Source of the DNA: an uncultured Dehalococcoidia bacterium
GTDB lineage: Bacteria; Chloroflexota; Dehalococcoidia; Lucifugimonadales; UBA1123
DNA: 64,000 bases
NCBI GenBank assembly: GCA_951812505.1
Contig: CATOSI010000005.1
Coordinates: forward strand, 1-64,000
Direction of reading: 5' to 3'
The notes beneath the pieces are model-generated. The model saw only the letters and a program-made list of their open reading frames with translations. It was not told the origin of the DNA and ran no database searches. Positions 17,668 through 26,267 of the stretch are shown one piece after another (positions within the stretch are counted from its first letter, which is position 1; every line of letters starts with the position of its first letter). A program made the position numbers and the translations under genes.

Positions 17668-18366
17668 ATGACAACAGACATTGAAAGTCAGGCTGTCGCA
17701 TCATGGCTGGGGCTTGTGCCATACAGTGAGGCGTGGGACATCCAGCTACGGACGCACGAAGAGGTCGCTGAAGTCGGCAGGCCGGATACGCTGCTTCTTG
17801 TGGAGCATCCCCATGTCTATACGCTGGGACGTCGGGGACAGGAAGAAGACATCCTGATTGACGCGGCGGAACTCGCGCGGCTTGGGGTAGAGGTTCACCA
17901 CACGGACAGGGGTGGAGAGGTCACTTATCACGGGCCGGGGCAGTTGGTCGGATACCCCATCCTGAATTTGCGTCGCTGGGGCGGCGGGCCGCTGAAGTAC
18001 GTGCGCTCGCTTGAACGTGTCCTGATAGAGACGCTGGCGGAGTTCGGTATTCGCGCCGAGAGCGAAGGCCATCCGACAGGCGTCTGGGTCGGGGACCGCA
18101 AGATAGCGGCGATTGGGGTGAAGGTAAGCCGGCGAGTGACTACTCACGGATTCGCGCTGAACGTGTGCTCAGACTTGTCGTACTTCGATCACATAGTCCC
18201 GTGTGGAATGCCGGACGCCGGAGTAACATCTCTGAGCATTGAGATCGGCGAAACCGTCACTGTAAGCGAAGTGATCCCGGTATTGATGAAGCGATTCGAA
18301 ACGGTGTTCGGGCTTCGGATGGAGCGATCACACTCCAGGCCGCTCGTTGACACTCTGGCGGGCTGA
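17668..18366 (+). CDS. lipB: Octanoyl-[ACP]:protein octanoyltransferase
   Basis: 232 residues from the ATG at 17668 (AAGGGGAA upstream). LipB motifs: HPHVYTLGRRG, TDRGGEVTYHGPGQLVGYPI near 80-100, the catalytic Lys in RKIAAIGVKVSRRVTTHGFALNV, and the catalytic Cys in VPCGMPDAGVTSL. It moves octanoate from acyl carrier protein to lipoyl domains of 2-oxoacid dehydrogenases and the glycine cleavage H protein. No lipA is seen nearby. Confidence 0.95.
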   Translation: MTTDIESQAVASWLGLVPYSEAWDIQLRTHEEVAEVGRPDTLLLVEHPHVYTLGRRGQEEDILIDAAELARLGVEVHHTDRGGEVTYHGPGQLVGYPILNLRRWGGGPLKYVRSLERVLIETLAEFGIRAESEGHPTGVWVGDRKIAAIGVKVSRRVTTHGFALNVCSDLSYFDHIVPCGMPDAGVTSLSIEIGETVTVSEVIPVLMKRFETVFGLRMERSHSRPLVDTLAG

Positions 18367-18436
18367 TAGTACGCTTCGCTTGTCATACTAATGAAACGAA
18401 CGTCGGCCTTGAGCCGAAAACGCGGGGAGACCATTT

Positions 18437-18712
18437 ATGTGTACATACGTCACCGAACACGCGGACATAGAAGGCAGCGGCCGGGGTAACAAGGGATGGA
18501 TCAAGCTGACCGGGGCGCGAGTCTATTACGACCACCCCTTCCACTCGCAGTCCGACCACACGCTCAATATTGACTTCGTCAACGAGGGCATGGGACTGGA
18601 CGCTCGAGTGCCGGTGGAGTTATCTGCAAAGTCGGCGCGCGACCTGGTTCGGGCGATAGAGGCCGCTTTGAAGGACGCAGAGGAGTCGCATCTCGTAGTC
18701 TATGACGCTTGA
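18437..18712 (+). CDS. DUF6295-like small protein
   Basis: 91 residues. The sequence MCTYVTEHADIEGSGRGNKGW, VYYDHPFHSQSDHTLNIDF and ELSAKSARDLVRAIEAAL matches, from memory, the DUF6295 family of unknown function. Conserved Cys2 and several His residues could bind a metal or cofactor, but this is speculation. Its 3' end overlaps the convergent MFS gene by 134 bases, a long antisense overlap. Confidence 0.7.
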   Translation: MCTYVTEHADIEGSGRGNKGWIKLTGARVYYDHPFHSQSDHTLNIDFVNEGMGLDARVPVELSAKSARDLVRAIEAALKDAEESHLVVYDA

Positions 18713-20009
18713 GCAGCGTCTCTCCGGGATACCTATACTCGCGCACGCCCCTGACCAGACGCCAGACTGCAATGACGACAACTATTCCGATGACGCCCCC
18801 CAGAATCATCGTATTGTTGGCGCCTATCTGGTCGGACATATAGCCCACCTCCAGCGTCCCCAGATTGTTAGCGCTCATGGCGCTTACGGAGTGCGCGCTC
18901 ACTGCGCGTCCGCGCATATGGTCTTCGGTCGTCAGTTGAACGGTGGTCTGGCGTGTGGTCATCCCGATTGCGTCCGTGGCTCCCAGCCCGACAAGAAGTA
19001 AAGATCCGAGCCACAGGTACGGGCTGAATCCGAAGGCTATGAGCAATATGGCGTAGGCAAGTGTTGCGTATATGACTATCATGCCCTTGGCTCTGAATCT
19101 GCTCATGTACAGCACGGCAAAGGTTCCGGCGACGCCTCCGACGGAGTTCGCAGCCGACATAATTCCGACCGCTCCCGCCCCGGACCTGAACATCCTGTCC
19201 GCAATAAGCGGGAATATCTGGCGGTAGAAACTCACTATGGTTACGCCAACGTCCATTATGTACAGTCCCGGCAGAATGGGGTGCGACTTGACATAGACGA
19301 CCCCTTCCCAGATCCGCTGGAGCATCGAACCTTCACTTTGTGGACGGTCCATCCTGGCCCTGATTAGAAGGGGCAGCGCCGAGGCAGGCAAAGCGAAGAC
19401 GGCAGAAGCGGCGAACGCGGCGGTGATTCCCAGCGTTTCTATGATAACGGTAAACGCTAGCGGGGCAGCTATGGCTCCGATCTGAAATGTCGCGGTGTTG
19501 CAGGTGACCGCGTGCAGCAGATGCGAACGCGGAACCACGTTTGCGGTGATTGCGGAACGTGCCGGCCCTCCCAGGATGCTCGTGACTCCCAAAATCGCGG
19601 TAACAGCGTACACGTGCCACGGTACGAGCCGGTCGAACATTACCAGTACCGTCATCAGAACGATGAAAATGAAGCTGAATGACTGCGTAATAGCAATCAG
19701 TTTCTTGCGGTCCCACTGGTCGGCCAGCGCGCCGCCGAACAGTATTGCTGGAAGCTGCACGGCAAGTTGCACGGCGCCCAAAAGACCGAGCTGAAGTCCC
19801 GATCCCGTAACGTCGTACAACCACACTCCCGTAACGAGCAGTCGCATCTGCATCGTGACCAGACCGGCCGCAGACGAAAGCCAAAGGACACGGTAGTCTC
19901 GAAAAGTGAACGCCGACCAGGGGCGCAGCGGGGGCTGTTCGCGTGTGGACGGTCTGGGACTGCGCTGTCCATCTTGTTCCGGCCGGTGGCCGCCGTTTCC
20001 TATGGACAA
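18579..20009 (-). CDS. MFS exporter, EntS/MFS_3 type
   Basis: 476 residues from a TTG at 20009. Twelve hydrophobic helices; FRDYRVLWLSSAAGLVTMQM at the N-terminus and GGALADQWDRKKLIAI (motif A loop) are typical of the EntS-like group of drug/siderophore exporters. A hydrophilic C-terminal tail rich in Pro and Arg (about 40 residues) runs antisense into the DUF6295 gene. Substrate unknown. Confidence 0.85.
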   Translation of the reverse strand: MSIGNGGHRPEQDGQRSPRPSTREQPPLRPWSAFTFRDYRVLWLSSAAGLVTMQMRLLVTGVWLYDVTGSGLQLGLLGAVQLAVQLPAILFGGALADQWDRKKLIAITQSFSFIFIVLMTVLVMFDRLVPWHVYAVTAILGVTSILGGPARSAITANVVPRSHLLHAVTCNTATFQIGAIAAPLAFTVIIETLGITAAFAASAVFALPASALPLLIRARMDRPQSEGSMLQRIWEGVVYVKSHPILPGLYIMDVGVTIVSFYRQIFPLIADRMFRSGAGAVGIMSAANSVGGVAGTFAVLYMSRFRAKGMIVIYATLAYAILLIAFGFSPYLWLGSLLLVGLGATDAIGMTTRQTTVQLTTEDHMRGRAVSAHSVSAMSANNLGTLEVGYMSDQIGANNTMILGGVIGIVVVIAVWRLVRGVREYRYPGETLLKRHRLRDATPLRPSKRPLSPEPGRAPTLQITPPALERPVPCPR

Positions 20010-20039
20010 GTCGAGCCGCCGTGGGTGAAAATTGCAAGG

Positions 20040-20069
20040 TTGATTCTCATTTGCGGCTGGGATTATAAC
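20040..20069 (+). promoter_or_regulatory. Possible larB promoter
   Basis: TTGATT (20040-20045), 18-base spacer, TATAAC (20064-20069), upstream of larB and divergent from the MFS gene. Confidence 0.4.
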
Positions 20070-20131
20070 ACCTGCGAAGCCATGCTCAAAGCGACTCCGC
20101 GCTTTACCTGCACTGAATCTCGGCTATATAC

Positions 20132-20944
20132 TTGCACGGGGACTGTTGCTCCCATATCTCTGAAGGAGGTTTCGACATCGAAGAGACTCGGCTACGCGCG
20201 GTTCTGGAACAGTTGAAGCAAGGCGATGTCGGAGTTGACGACGTTGTGTCCCAACTGCGAAACCTCCCTTATGAAGACCTGGATTTTGCCAAGGTGGACC
20301 ACCATCGCTCGATACGGCAGGGCTTCCCGGAGGTAGTCTTCGGGCAGGGCAAGACTCCGGACCAGATTGCTTCCATCGCGGCTACGGTGCTCACTCGCTC
20401 TGACAGGCTATTGGTTACGCGCGCCTCTGAGGCGGCATTCGACGCGACACGCGAGTGCGTAAGCGACGCTGAGTATGATCAGACAGCTCGCTGCATCGTC
20501 GTGGACCGCAGAAAAGAGGCAGTCGGTCTGCCGGGCGTCGCAGTGCTGTGCGCCGGAACCTCCGACCTGCCCGTGGCTACGGAAGCGGCGATAACGGCGG
20601 AGTTAATCGGCTGCGAAGTCGAGAGAATCTCAGACGTAGGTGTCGCAGGGCTGCACCGGCTGCTGGACCACCTGCCCAGGCTGAGGAAATGTCGCGCCCT
20701 GGTGGTCGTGGCTGGCATGGAGGGCGCGTTGCCGTCGGTAGTGGGCGGACTGGTGGATATCCCCATCATTGCGGCGCCGACCAGCGTGGGTTACGGCGCC
20801 AGTTTCGGCGGATTGGCGGCGCTGTTAGGCATGTTGAACAGCTGCGCCCCAGGCGTGGGTGTAGTGAATATAGACAATGGATTCGGGGCCGGCTACTTGG
20901 CGGCTATGATTAACTTGACCTCAAGGGCCAGGCATTCCGACTGA
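20132..20944 (+). CDS. larB: LarB, nickel-pincer cofactor biosynthesis carboxylase
   Basis: PurE-like AIR-carboxylase fold: LPYEDLDFAKVDHHRSIRQGFPEVVFGQGKT, then DLPVATEAAITAELIGCEVERISDVGVAGLHRL and the C-terminal PTSVGYGASFGGLAALLGMLNSC. LarB carboxylates and hydrolyses nicotinate adenine dinucleotide at the start of nickel-pincer cofactor synthesis. The start is odd. A TTG at 20132 gives 270 residues but has no ribosome site. A strong GAAGGAGG (20162-20169) ends 7 bases before an ATC at 20177, exactly where family members begin. No larC, larE or larA is in the window. Confidence 0.88.
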   Translation: MHGDCCSHISEGGFDIEETRLRAVLEQLKQGDVGVDDVVSQLRNLPYEDLDFAKVDHHRSIRQGFPEVVFGQGKTPDQIASIAATVLTRSDRLLVTRASEAAFDATRECVSDAEYDQTARCIVVDRRKEAVGLPGVAVLCAGTSDLPVATEAAITAELIGCEVERISDVGVAGLHRLLDHLPRLRKCRALVVVAGMEGALPSVVGGLVDIPIIAAPTSVGYGASFGGLAALLGMLNSCAPGVGVVNIDNGFGAGYLAAMINLTSRARHSD

Positions 20945-20996
20945 CACATGAATAAGACAGACAAAGTGCCGTTTCCTTCTTTGCAGGCTTCATAAC

Positions 20997-21953
20997 ATGA
21001 ACTCTCACGAATCACCCTTCCCTATCCCTCTGGCAATCGCGGTTCCGCAGACTTTCCCGGACGGCGATATTGATCTGGGAATGATCCGCTCATACGCTAC
21101 TCGCGCTGAGGAGTTGGGATACCACAGCCTCTGGGTGGCGGAACAGCTGGTCGGATCCACGCCGACCCCTGAGCCGGTCACTTTTCTTAGTTACCTGTCC
21201 TCGGTTACGAACAGAATTGGTTTGGGGGCTGCGGTCATCATAGCGACCACGCGAAATCCGGCGATGCTCGCCAAGCAGCTCAGTACGGTGGACGTTCTCA
21301 GCGAAGGTCGGCTGATTGTCGGAACCGCGTTGGGCGGCAGACCCTGGACGTACCCGCTTTTCGGAGGACCGTCGGAACGCCGGATCAGGCACTTCATCGA
21401 GAGTGTCGGAGTCATGAGGGCGCTATGGACGCAAGAACGCGCCGTTTTCGAGGGTGAACTGTGGAAGCTGGAAGGCGTGCCCATGTCTCCGAAGCCCGTT
21501 CAGAAGCCCCACCCGCCACTGTGGTTAGGCGGTCGGCATCCGGTCGGACTGCGCCGGGTGGCGCGCCTGGCGGATGGGTTCATGGGCGCGGGTTCCACGA
21601 GCACGGCCCAGTTCAGAGAGCACGTTCAGATAATCCGCGCCGAGCTGGAACGCAGGGGCAAAGATGTAGAGTCTTTCCCGATTGCGAAGAGAGTTTACGT
21701 CGCGATTGACGACGACCGCGACCGTGCGGAGCGACGACTTCGTGAATGGTTCGGCGCATGGTATGGGAGGGCGGAAATGGGCTCTGATGTGTCTGTCTGG
21801 GGAAGTGTGGAGGACTGTGCCGAGGGACTGACGGAGATCGTGGATGCGGGAGCCGGAATGCTCATGCTGAACCCGGTGTTCGACTATGAAGAACATCTCG
21901 AGAATCTGGCATCTGAAGTCGCTCCCCTTCTGTCCTCACCTACGACTTCCTGA
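20997..21953 (+). CDS. Luciferase-like (LLM) flavin-dependent oxidoreductase
   Basis: 318 residues with the TIM-barrel pattern of F420- or FMN-dependent monooxygenases/reductases: AEELGYHSLWVAEQLV, TNRIGLGAAVIIATTRNPAMLAKQLSTVDVLS, GRLIVGTALGG and KPHPPLWLGGRHPVGLRRVARLADGFMG. Cofactor and substrate cannot be told from sequence. Such enzymes are expanded in SAR202-type Chloroflexota, where they may attack recalcitrant organics (known for the group; role here inferred). Confidence 0.88.
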   Translation: MNSHESPFPIPLAIAVPQTFPDGDIDLGMIRSYATRAEELGYHSLWVAEQLVGSTPTPEPVTFLSYLSSVTNRIGLGAAVIIATTRNPAMLAKQLSTVDVLSEGRLIVGTALGGRPWTYPLFGGPSERRIRHFIESVGVMRALWTQERAVFEGELWKLEGVPMSPKPVQKPHPPLWLGGRHPVGLRRVARLADGFMGAGSTSTAQFREHVQIIRAELERRGKDVESFPIAKRVYVAIDDDRDRAERRLREWFGAWYGRAEMGSDVSVWGSVEDCAEGLTEIVDAGAGMLMLNPVFDYEEHLENLASEVAPLLSSPTTS

Positions 21954-21980
21954 CACTTCCTAGGAAACAACTCCTTAGCG

Positions 21981-22868
21981 ATGCGACAACGACTCACAGA
22001 GTATTCCAACAGTCTGGCATCCCAGGGCTGGACGAAAAACCTGATCCACTTCTCGGATAGGCTGGTAAACGCGCCCGGTTTCGAGGTCGGGATCATCGCG
22101 GTCATCATAATCAACGCCATACTGCTGGGGATGGAGACCTCCCCGGCGCTCAACGACAGGTATGGCGACTGGATGCACATCGGCAACTGGATTGCGCTTG
22201 GCATCTTCATTCTGGAAGCGCTGTTGAAGATGATTGCGCTCGCGCCGCGCATGGACAGGTACTTCCGGGACGGCTGGAACATCTTCGACTTTTCGGTGAT
22301 AGTGTTCGCGCTGATCCCGGCCACCGGCGATTTCGCTATGATCGCGCGGCTTGCCCGCCTGCTGCGCGCCCTTCGGCTCATCTCCACCATCAGGGAGCTT
22401 CGACTCATAGTATCCGCGCTGGTACGTTCGATTCCCAGCGTCTTCCACGTGATAATGCTGATGAGCATAATCGTCTATATCTACGCCATCATCGGCTACC
22501 AGCTATTCCACGAACATGACCCCACGAATTGGGGCAACCTGGGCATCTGCGTCCTGACCCTGTTCAACATCATAACGCTGGAAGGCTGGACTGAGATAAT
22601 GGCGACCGCCATGGAACTGCATGACTGGGCATGGGCATACTTCGTGACCTACGTCGTCATAGCCACCTTCGTTGTGATAAACCTCTTTATCGCCATAATC
22701 ATCAACAACCTGGATGAGGCAAAAGCCGAGAGGTTGAGCGAACTCCAAGAGCCTGCCTCGCGAGAAGAGATTCTGCGCGAACTGCGCTCGACTCAGGAGG
22801 CATTACAACGCCTCGAAGCCCGCCTCGACATTACGGATGAGGATACAGATGAATTGAAGCCACGCTGA
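21981..22868 (+). CDS. Single-domain voltage-gated cation channel (NaChBac family)
   Basis: 295 residues with six membrane segments. The voltage sensor S4 has Arg at every third place (RLARLLRALRLISTIRELR, ~120-140). The pore loop contains the selectivity filter T199-L-E-G-W203 followed by TEIM; S6 is FVVINLFIAIIINNLDEA. The C-terminus is a coiled coil (EEILRELRSTQEALQRLEARL), as in the tetramerisation bundle of bacterial channels. NaChBac has LESW; Gly in place of Ser has been linked to calcium selectivity in a Meiothermus channel (recalled from the literature). The channel is therefore probably a homotetramer passing Na+ or Ca2+. Confidence 0.9.
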   Translation: MRQRLTEYSNSLASQGWTKNLIHFSDRLVNAPGFEVGIIAVIIINAILLGMETSPALNDRYGDWMHIGNWIALGIFILEALLKMIALAPRMDRYFRDGWNIFDFSVIVFALIPATGDFAMIARLARLLRALRLISTIRELRLIVSALVRSIPSVFHVIMLMSIIVYIYAIIGYQLFHEHDPTNWGNLGICVLTLFNIITLEGWTEIMATAMELHDWAWAYFVTYVVIATFVVINLFIAIIINNLDEAKAERLSELQEPASREEILRELRSTQEALQRLEARLDITDEDTDELKPR

Positions 22869-22930
22869 CCTGCGCTTCCCGTAGGCCCGCACCCAGAGAC
22901 GCTCGATTAGCTTAACCCAATAAGATCACG

Positions 22931-24634
22931 CTAGAACGCATCCGGGGCCGCTGCGATAGCTTCCAGGTCCTCGTGCGTATATGAGCCCAGCGAGCGGAAG
23001 TCGTATTCTGTGTAGTTCTTGATCCACTGCATGGCGACCTTGGTCGCCTTTGTGTATCGCTCGACCTGCTCTTCTACTAAGGCCTGCGATCCGGGGTCGG
23101 CAGGAGCCTCCGCTCGGCGACGTTCTATGATGTCGGCTAATTCCTCGTCGAGAAGACTCTTCACCAGTTTGAAATCCTGCACTTCAGCTGTATCCGCGTC
23201 TTTCGCGCCGTGAATTATGCGCTGCGCCGTCTGAGCGACCGAGATACGCCCGGTAGCAAGGTCTTCCATGAGCGCTGGATGAACTCCCGGTTGACCCTCG
23301 AGGCTGTCAATCCCTTTTGCGCCACGTCCGCCGAGCCATCCCTCCACGTACTCGATCAGCATACGCGCGTTGCGGCGGGAGCCCGCCGTAGTGACCTGTC
23401 CTTCCGGCACAGTGATGTTCACCGAGAAGTTATCGGGTTCGTACATATCGGGCGATGGCTCCCAGCCGGAGCCACGCAGTTCCTTGAATGGATCCGCAGC
23501 GGTCTTCATGTGGAAGATGTGCGCGACCCAGCCTCTGAGGAACCCCTGCTCCGCCTCCCACTCTTTGTCCGCGCGGATGGATTCGCCAGCGACCTTGTTT
23601 ACTTCCTCATCCCTGGATGGGAGAGCGGTTGCCATTCCTCCAATAGGCGCGGCGCCTCTTCTAAGGCATACTGCCACCAGTCGGCGGAATATGTTAGTCA
23701 TGAAGTCGGTCGTCTTTATGTCAACATCGAACCTGTCCGGCCATACTTGGTCCGGGTCGGACATTATGTATTCGAGGACTGAAGCCTTGAAGTCCCAGCG
23801 GGCGGCGTTGAGTCCCGCGGCGTATGGACCGAGCTCCCACAGCAATTCGTCCATGATGTACACGGCGGGCAGCGATTCCACCAGGAAGATCGCCCTGATT
23901 TCGGCATCTTCCGGGTATGCGAGGCGCTCTCTTCCGAAGTCGAAGAACTCCCTGTAGAAGCGGGCCTCCTCGACGACCTCGACCTTGGGCAGGTAGAAGT
24001 AGAGACCCTGACCCTTTTCGACCTGCGCCTTGCCGCCGTGCGCGAGCGTCAGTCCCAGCCCAAGAATCGTCGCGGGAATCGGCTCACCGTCTATCGTGAA
24101 CTCAGCCTCGTCCAGGTGTGTCGCGCGCTCTCGATGCATGAAGAAGGGCAGGTCGCCCGGCTGCAGTTCATAGACGCGCCCGCGTGCCGGGTTCTCGAAC
24201 CTGAGGGTGCCGAGTGTGGCGTCCCTGCGGTTGATCGCGGCCTGGACCGTATCCGCGAGGCTGTGTCCCGCCGAGTCCTCGTCGTCATCGAGGTATCCGG
24301 TCGCGCGCTCACCCTCAGCGCCCGGATTCAGTGCGTTAATCGCCATGTTCGTGATTGACACCGGCCCTGAGATTTCTATGCCGGGGCTCATCAACTCCGC
24401 GGGCAGAGGCGGCACCTGCCAGTCCCCGGAATTCACTTCGGACTTAGGCGGAAATGCGGGCAACTCCCGGTCGCGCACCGCGCGCCGGATCATGTCGGCA
24501 CGCTTCTGTCGGATATCTTTGATGGCAGGGGCGAACTTATCGAATGCGGCTGTTATGTACTCCAAAAATTCGGGAGTGAATAACTCGTCGGCCCCTGGAA
24601 CTTCGGTGTATGCGACTCTGTCTGCTGCGGGCAT
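22931..24634 (-). CDS. aceB: Malate synthase
   Basis: 567 residues from the ATG at 24634 (AGGAAAGG about 9 bases upstream). Features of malate synthase A: EISGPVSITNMAINALNPGAEG, QGLYFYLPKVE, IRAIFLVESLPAVYIMDELLWELGPYAAGLNAARWDF and GGMATALPSRDEE. It condenses glyoxylate with acetyl-CoA to malate. No isocitrate lyase is present in the window; glyoxylate could also come from purine or glycolate metabolism. It converges with the channel gene, leaving 62 bases. Confidence 0.94.
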   Translation of the reverse strand: MPAADRVAYTEVPGADELFTPEFLEYITAAFDKFAPAIKDIRQKRADMIRRAVRDRELPAFPPKSEVNSGDWQVPPLPAELMSPGIEISGPVSITNMAINALNPGAEGERATGYLDDDEDSAGHSLADTVQAAINRRDATLGTLRFENPARGRVYELQPGDLPFFMHRERATHLDEAEFTIDGEPIPATILGLGLTLAHGGKAQVEKGQGLYFYLPKVEVVEEARFYREFFDFGRERLAYPEDAEIRAIFLVESLPAVYIMDELLWELGPYAAGLNAARWDFKASVLEYIMSDPDQVWPDRFDVDIKTTDFMTNIFRRLVAVCLRRGAAPIGGMATALPSRDEEVNKVAGESIRADKEWEAEQGFLRGWVAHIFHMKTAADPFKELRGSGWEPSPDMYEPDNFSVNITVPEGQVTTAGSRRNARMLIEYVEGWLGGRGAKGIDSLEGQPGVHPALMEDLATGRISVAQTAQRIIHGAKDADTAEVQDFKLVKSLLDEELADIIERRRAEAPADPGSQALVEEQVERYTKATKVAMQWIKNYTEYDFRSLGSYTHEDLEAIAAAPDAF

Positions 24635-24822
24635 TTCTGGCGCCTTTCCTGCGAGTGAGTTGACACATGCGAGTTTACTCAGGTCGCCTGAGGGTGTCAA
24701 CGAACGAGTCTCACACCGCAAGCCTGTCGAGTAAGGCAGGTCCGCCTCGGTGTTCCGACCAACCTGTGGCGAATTTGGCGTTGACCCTAGGTAATTGCGG
24801 CGTGTAGAATCAGTAATCGCGC

Positions 24823-24899
24823 GGCCCCGTGGTGTAGTGGCTTAACATACTGCCCTGTCAAGGCAGAGATCGCCGGTTCGAATCCGGTCGGGGTCGCCA
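24823..24899 (+). tRNA. tRNA-Asp (GTC)
   Basis: Acceptor GGCCCCG pairs with CGGGGTC (one G-U). The anticodon arm is CTGCC-CTGTCAA-GGCAG with anticodon GTC at 24857-24859. The T arm is CCGG-TTCGAAT-CCGG, and CCA is encoded at 24897-24899. A complete cloverleaf. It stands alone between malate synthase and an oxidase gene. Confidence 0.95.
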
Positions 24900-25090
24900 G
24901 CATGACAATGTTCCGGTTCCTCTCCCTTCCACCCCTCATTGAGGTGCGTGAGCCATGATCCCTCTCTCACCGATCCGATGACGTTTGCGCTTTAGGATCT
25001 GCACTTACTCCGCATTGCCCCTTACCGGATTCGCGCGTGATATACTCGCTTGCGGCGACTGAAATTTAGAAAGCGAAGCGGGTTAGGCAC
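24900..25090. other. Intergenic region after tRNA-Asp
   Basis: Together with the tRNA this fills the 456-base gap between malate synthase and the DAO-type gene. No coding frame, repeat or integrase-type attachment duplication was seen. Confidence 0.5.
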
Positions 25091-26194
25091 ATGAGAATAG
25101 TTGTCATTGGCGCGGGAATAGTTGGCTCGGCAATCGCGTTTCACCTATCGAGGCGCGGCGCGGAAGTCACACTTCTGGATTCAGGAGAGCCCGGCATGGG
25201 CGCGTCGAGCCACTCATTCGCCTGGATAAATGCTTTCGGCAAGGAACCAAGACACTACAACGAACTAAATCGCAGATCTCTGGACACCTGGGACCGCTAC
25301 GCCAGGCTGCTGGACGCGGACATCGGACTGAGATGGGGCGGCCAGCTCACCTGGACCTCCACGGATGAAGACGCGGAGTGGCTTAAGGAGAACGTCGCCA
25401 AGCTGCAATCCTGGGGATACATCGCCCGCCTGATAGACGAGCGCGAGTTGGCGTGTCTGGAACCCGGCCTACGTCCGGGCCAGGTATCAGCCGCCGCAAT
25501 CAGTGAGAACGACGGACATGTTCTTGGAACAAAAGCGGCGCAGGTTGCGGTTCGACGCGTGGAGCAACTCGGAGGCACGGTGCGGTCGAAGACGCCCGCC
25601 TTAGGCCTCGACGTGGTAGGCGACGGAGTCGCTACGGTGCAGGTCGAGTCGGGCAGCATTGAATGCGACGCCGTAGTTCTGGCGGCCGGCGTCGCCGTGA
25701 CCGAATTAGCCGCAGTTGCCGGTGTAACCGTCCCGCAGTACGAGAGTCCGGGCGTCGTCGTAAAGACTAATCCCATGCCTCAGATAATCGAATCGGCCTC
25801 TGTCCTCTACGCTCCGCCTATCTCGGATGACCAGCCGGAAATACACGTTCGACAAGGGACGGACGGCGTGGTGATGATAGGGGAAGGCAGCCAGGAGAGC
25901 CTTGCCCGAGACGACTCTCAGGAACACGCCGACAGGCTGCTGGCTCGCGCATCCCACTACCTTCCGGCGCTTGCGTCCGCGCGAGCCGTACCCGTGCCCG
26001 TGGGCTACAGACCCATGCCGCGCGACGAAATGCCAATTCTGGGTTTCACCGAGAGTGTCCCTAATCTCTACATAGCCTTGACTCACAGCGGAATAACGCT
26101 CGCGCCCCTGATTGGGGAATTCGCGACAATGGAGATACTGGACGGAGCTCGGATAGACCTTCTTGATCCATTCCGCCTGGAACGTTTCAGCTAG
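25091..26194 (+). CDS. DAO-family FAD-dependent oxidoreductase
   Basis: 367 residues. The Rossmann dinucleotide site is MRIVVIGAGIVGSAIAFHLSRRG, with the acidic strand end LLDSGEPG; SSHSFAWINAFGKEP follows the FAD loop. The C-terminal part ends in LYIALTHSGITLAPLIGEFATMEILDG, the usual FAD-contacting end. The family oxidises secondary or primary amines such as D-amino acids, glycine and sarcosine. Substrate unknown. A paralogue is at 44369. Confidence 0.88.
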   Translation: MRIVVIGAGIVGSAIAFHLSRRGAEVTLLDSGEPGMGASSHSFAWINAFGKEPRHYNELNRRSLDTWDRYARLLDADIGLRWGGQLTWTSTDEDAEWLKENVAKLQSWGYIARLIDERELACLEPGLRPGQVSAAAISENDGHVLGTKAAQVAVRRVEQLGGTVRSKTPALGLDVVGDGVATVQVESGSIECDAVVLAAGVAVTELAAVAGVTVPQYESPGVVVKTNPMPQIIESASVLYAPPISDDQPEIHVRQGTDGVVMIGEGSQESLARDDSQEHADRLLARASHYLPALASARAVPVPVGYRPMPRDEMPILGFTESVPNLYIALTHSGITLAPLIGEFATMEILDGARIDLLDPFRLERFS

Positions 26195-26267
26195 TCTGTG
26201 AGTGCAAAAAAGGCTGTACGTTGTCCGGCTGTAAGAAGCCACATAAGTCCATACGGAGTTCAACTTT

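Noticed and set aside
24823..25090. Integration site at tRNA-Asp
   Set aside because: No second copy of the tRNA 3' end and no integrase gene nearby.
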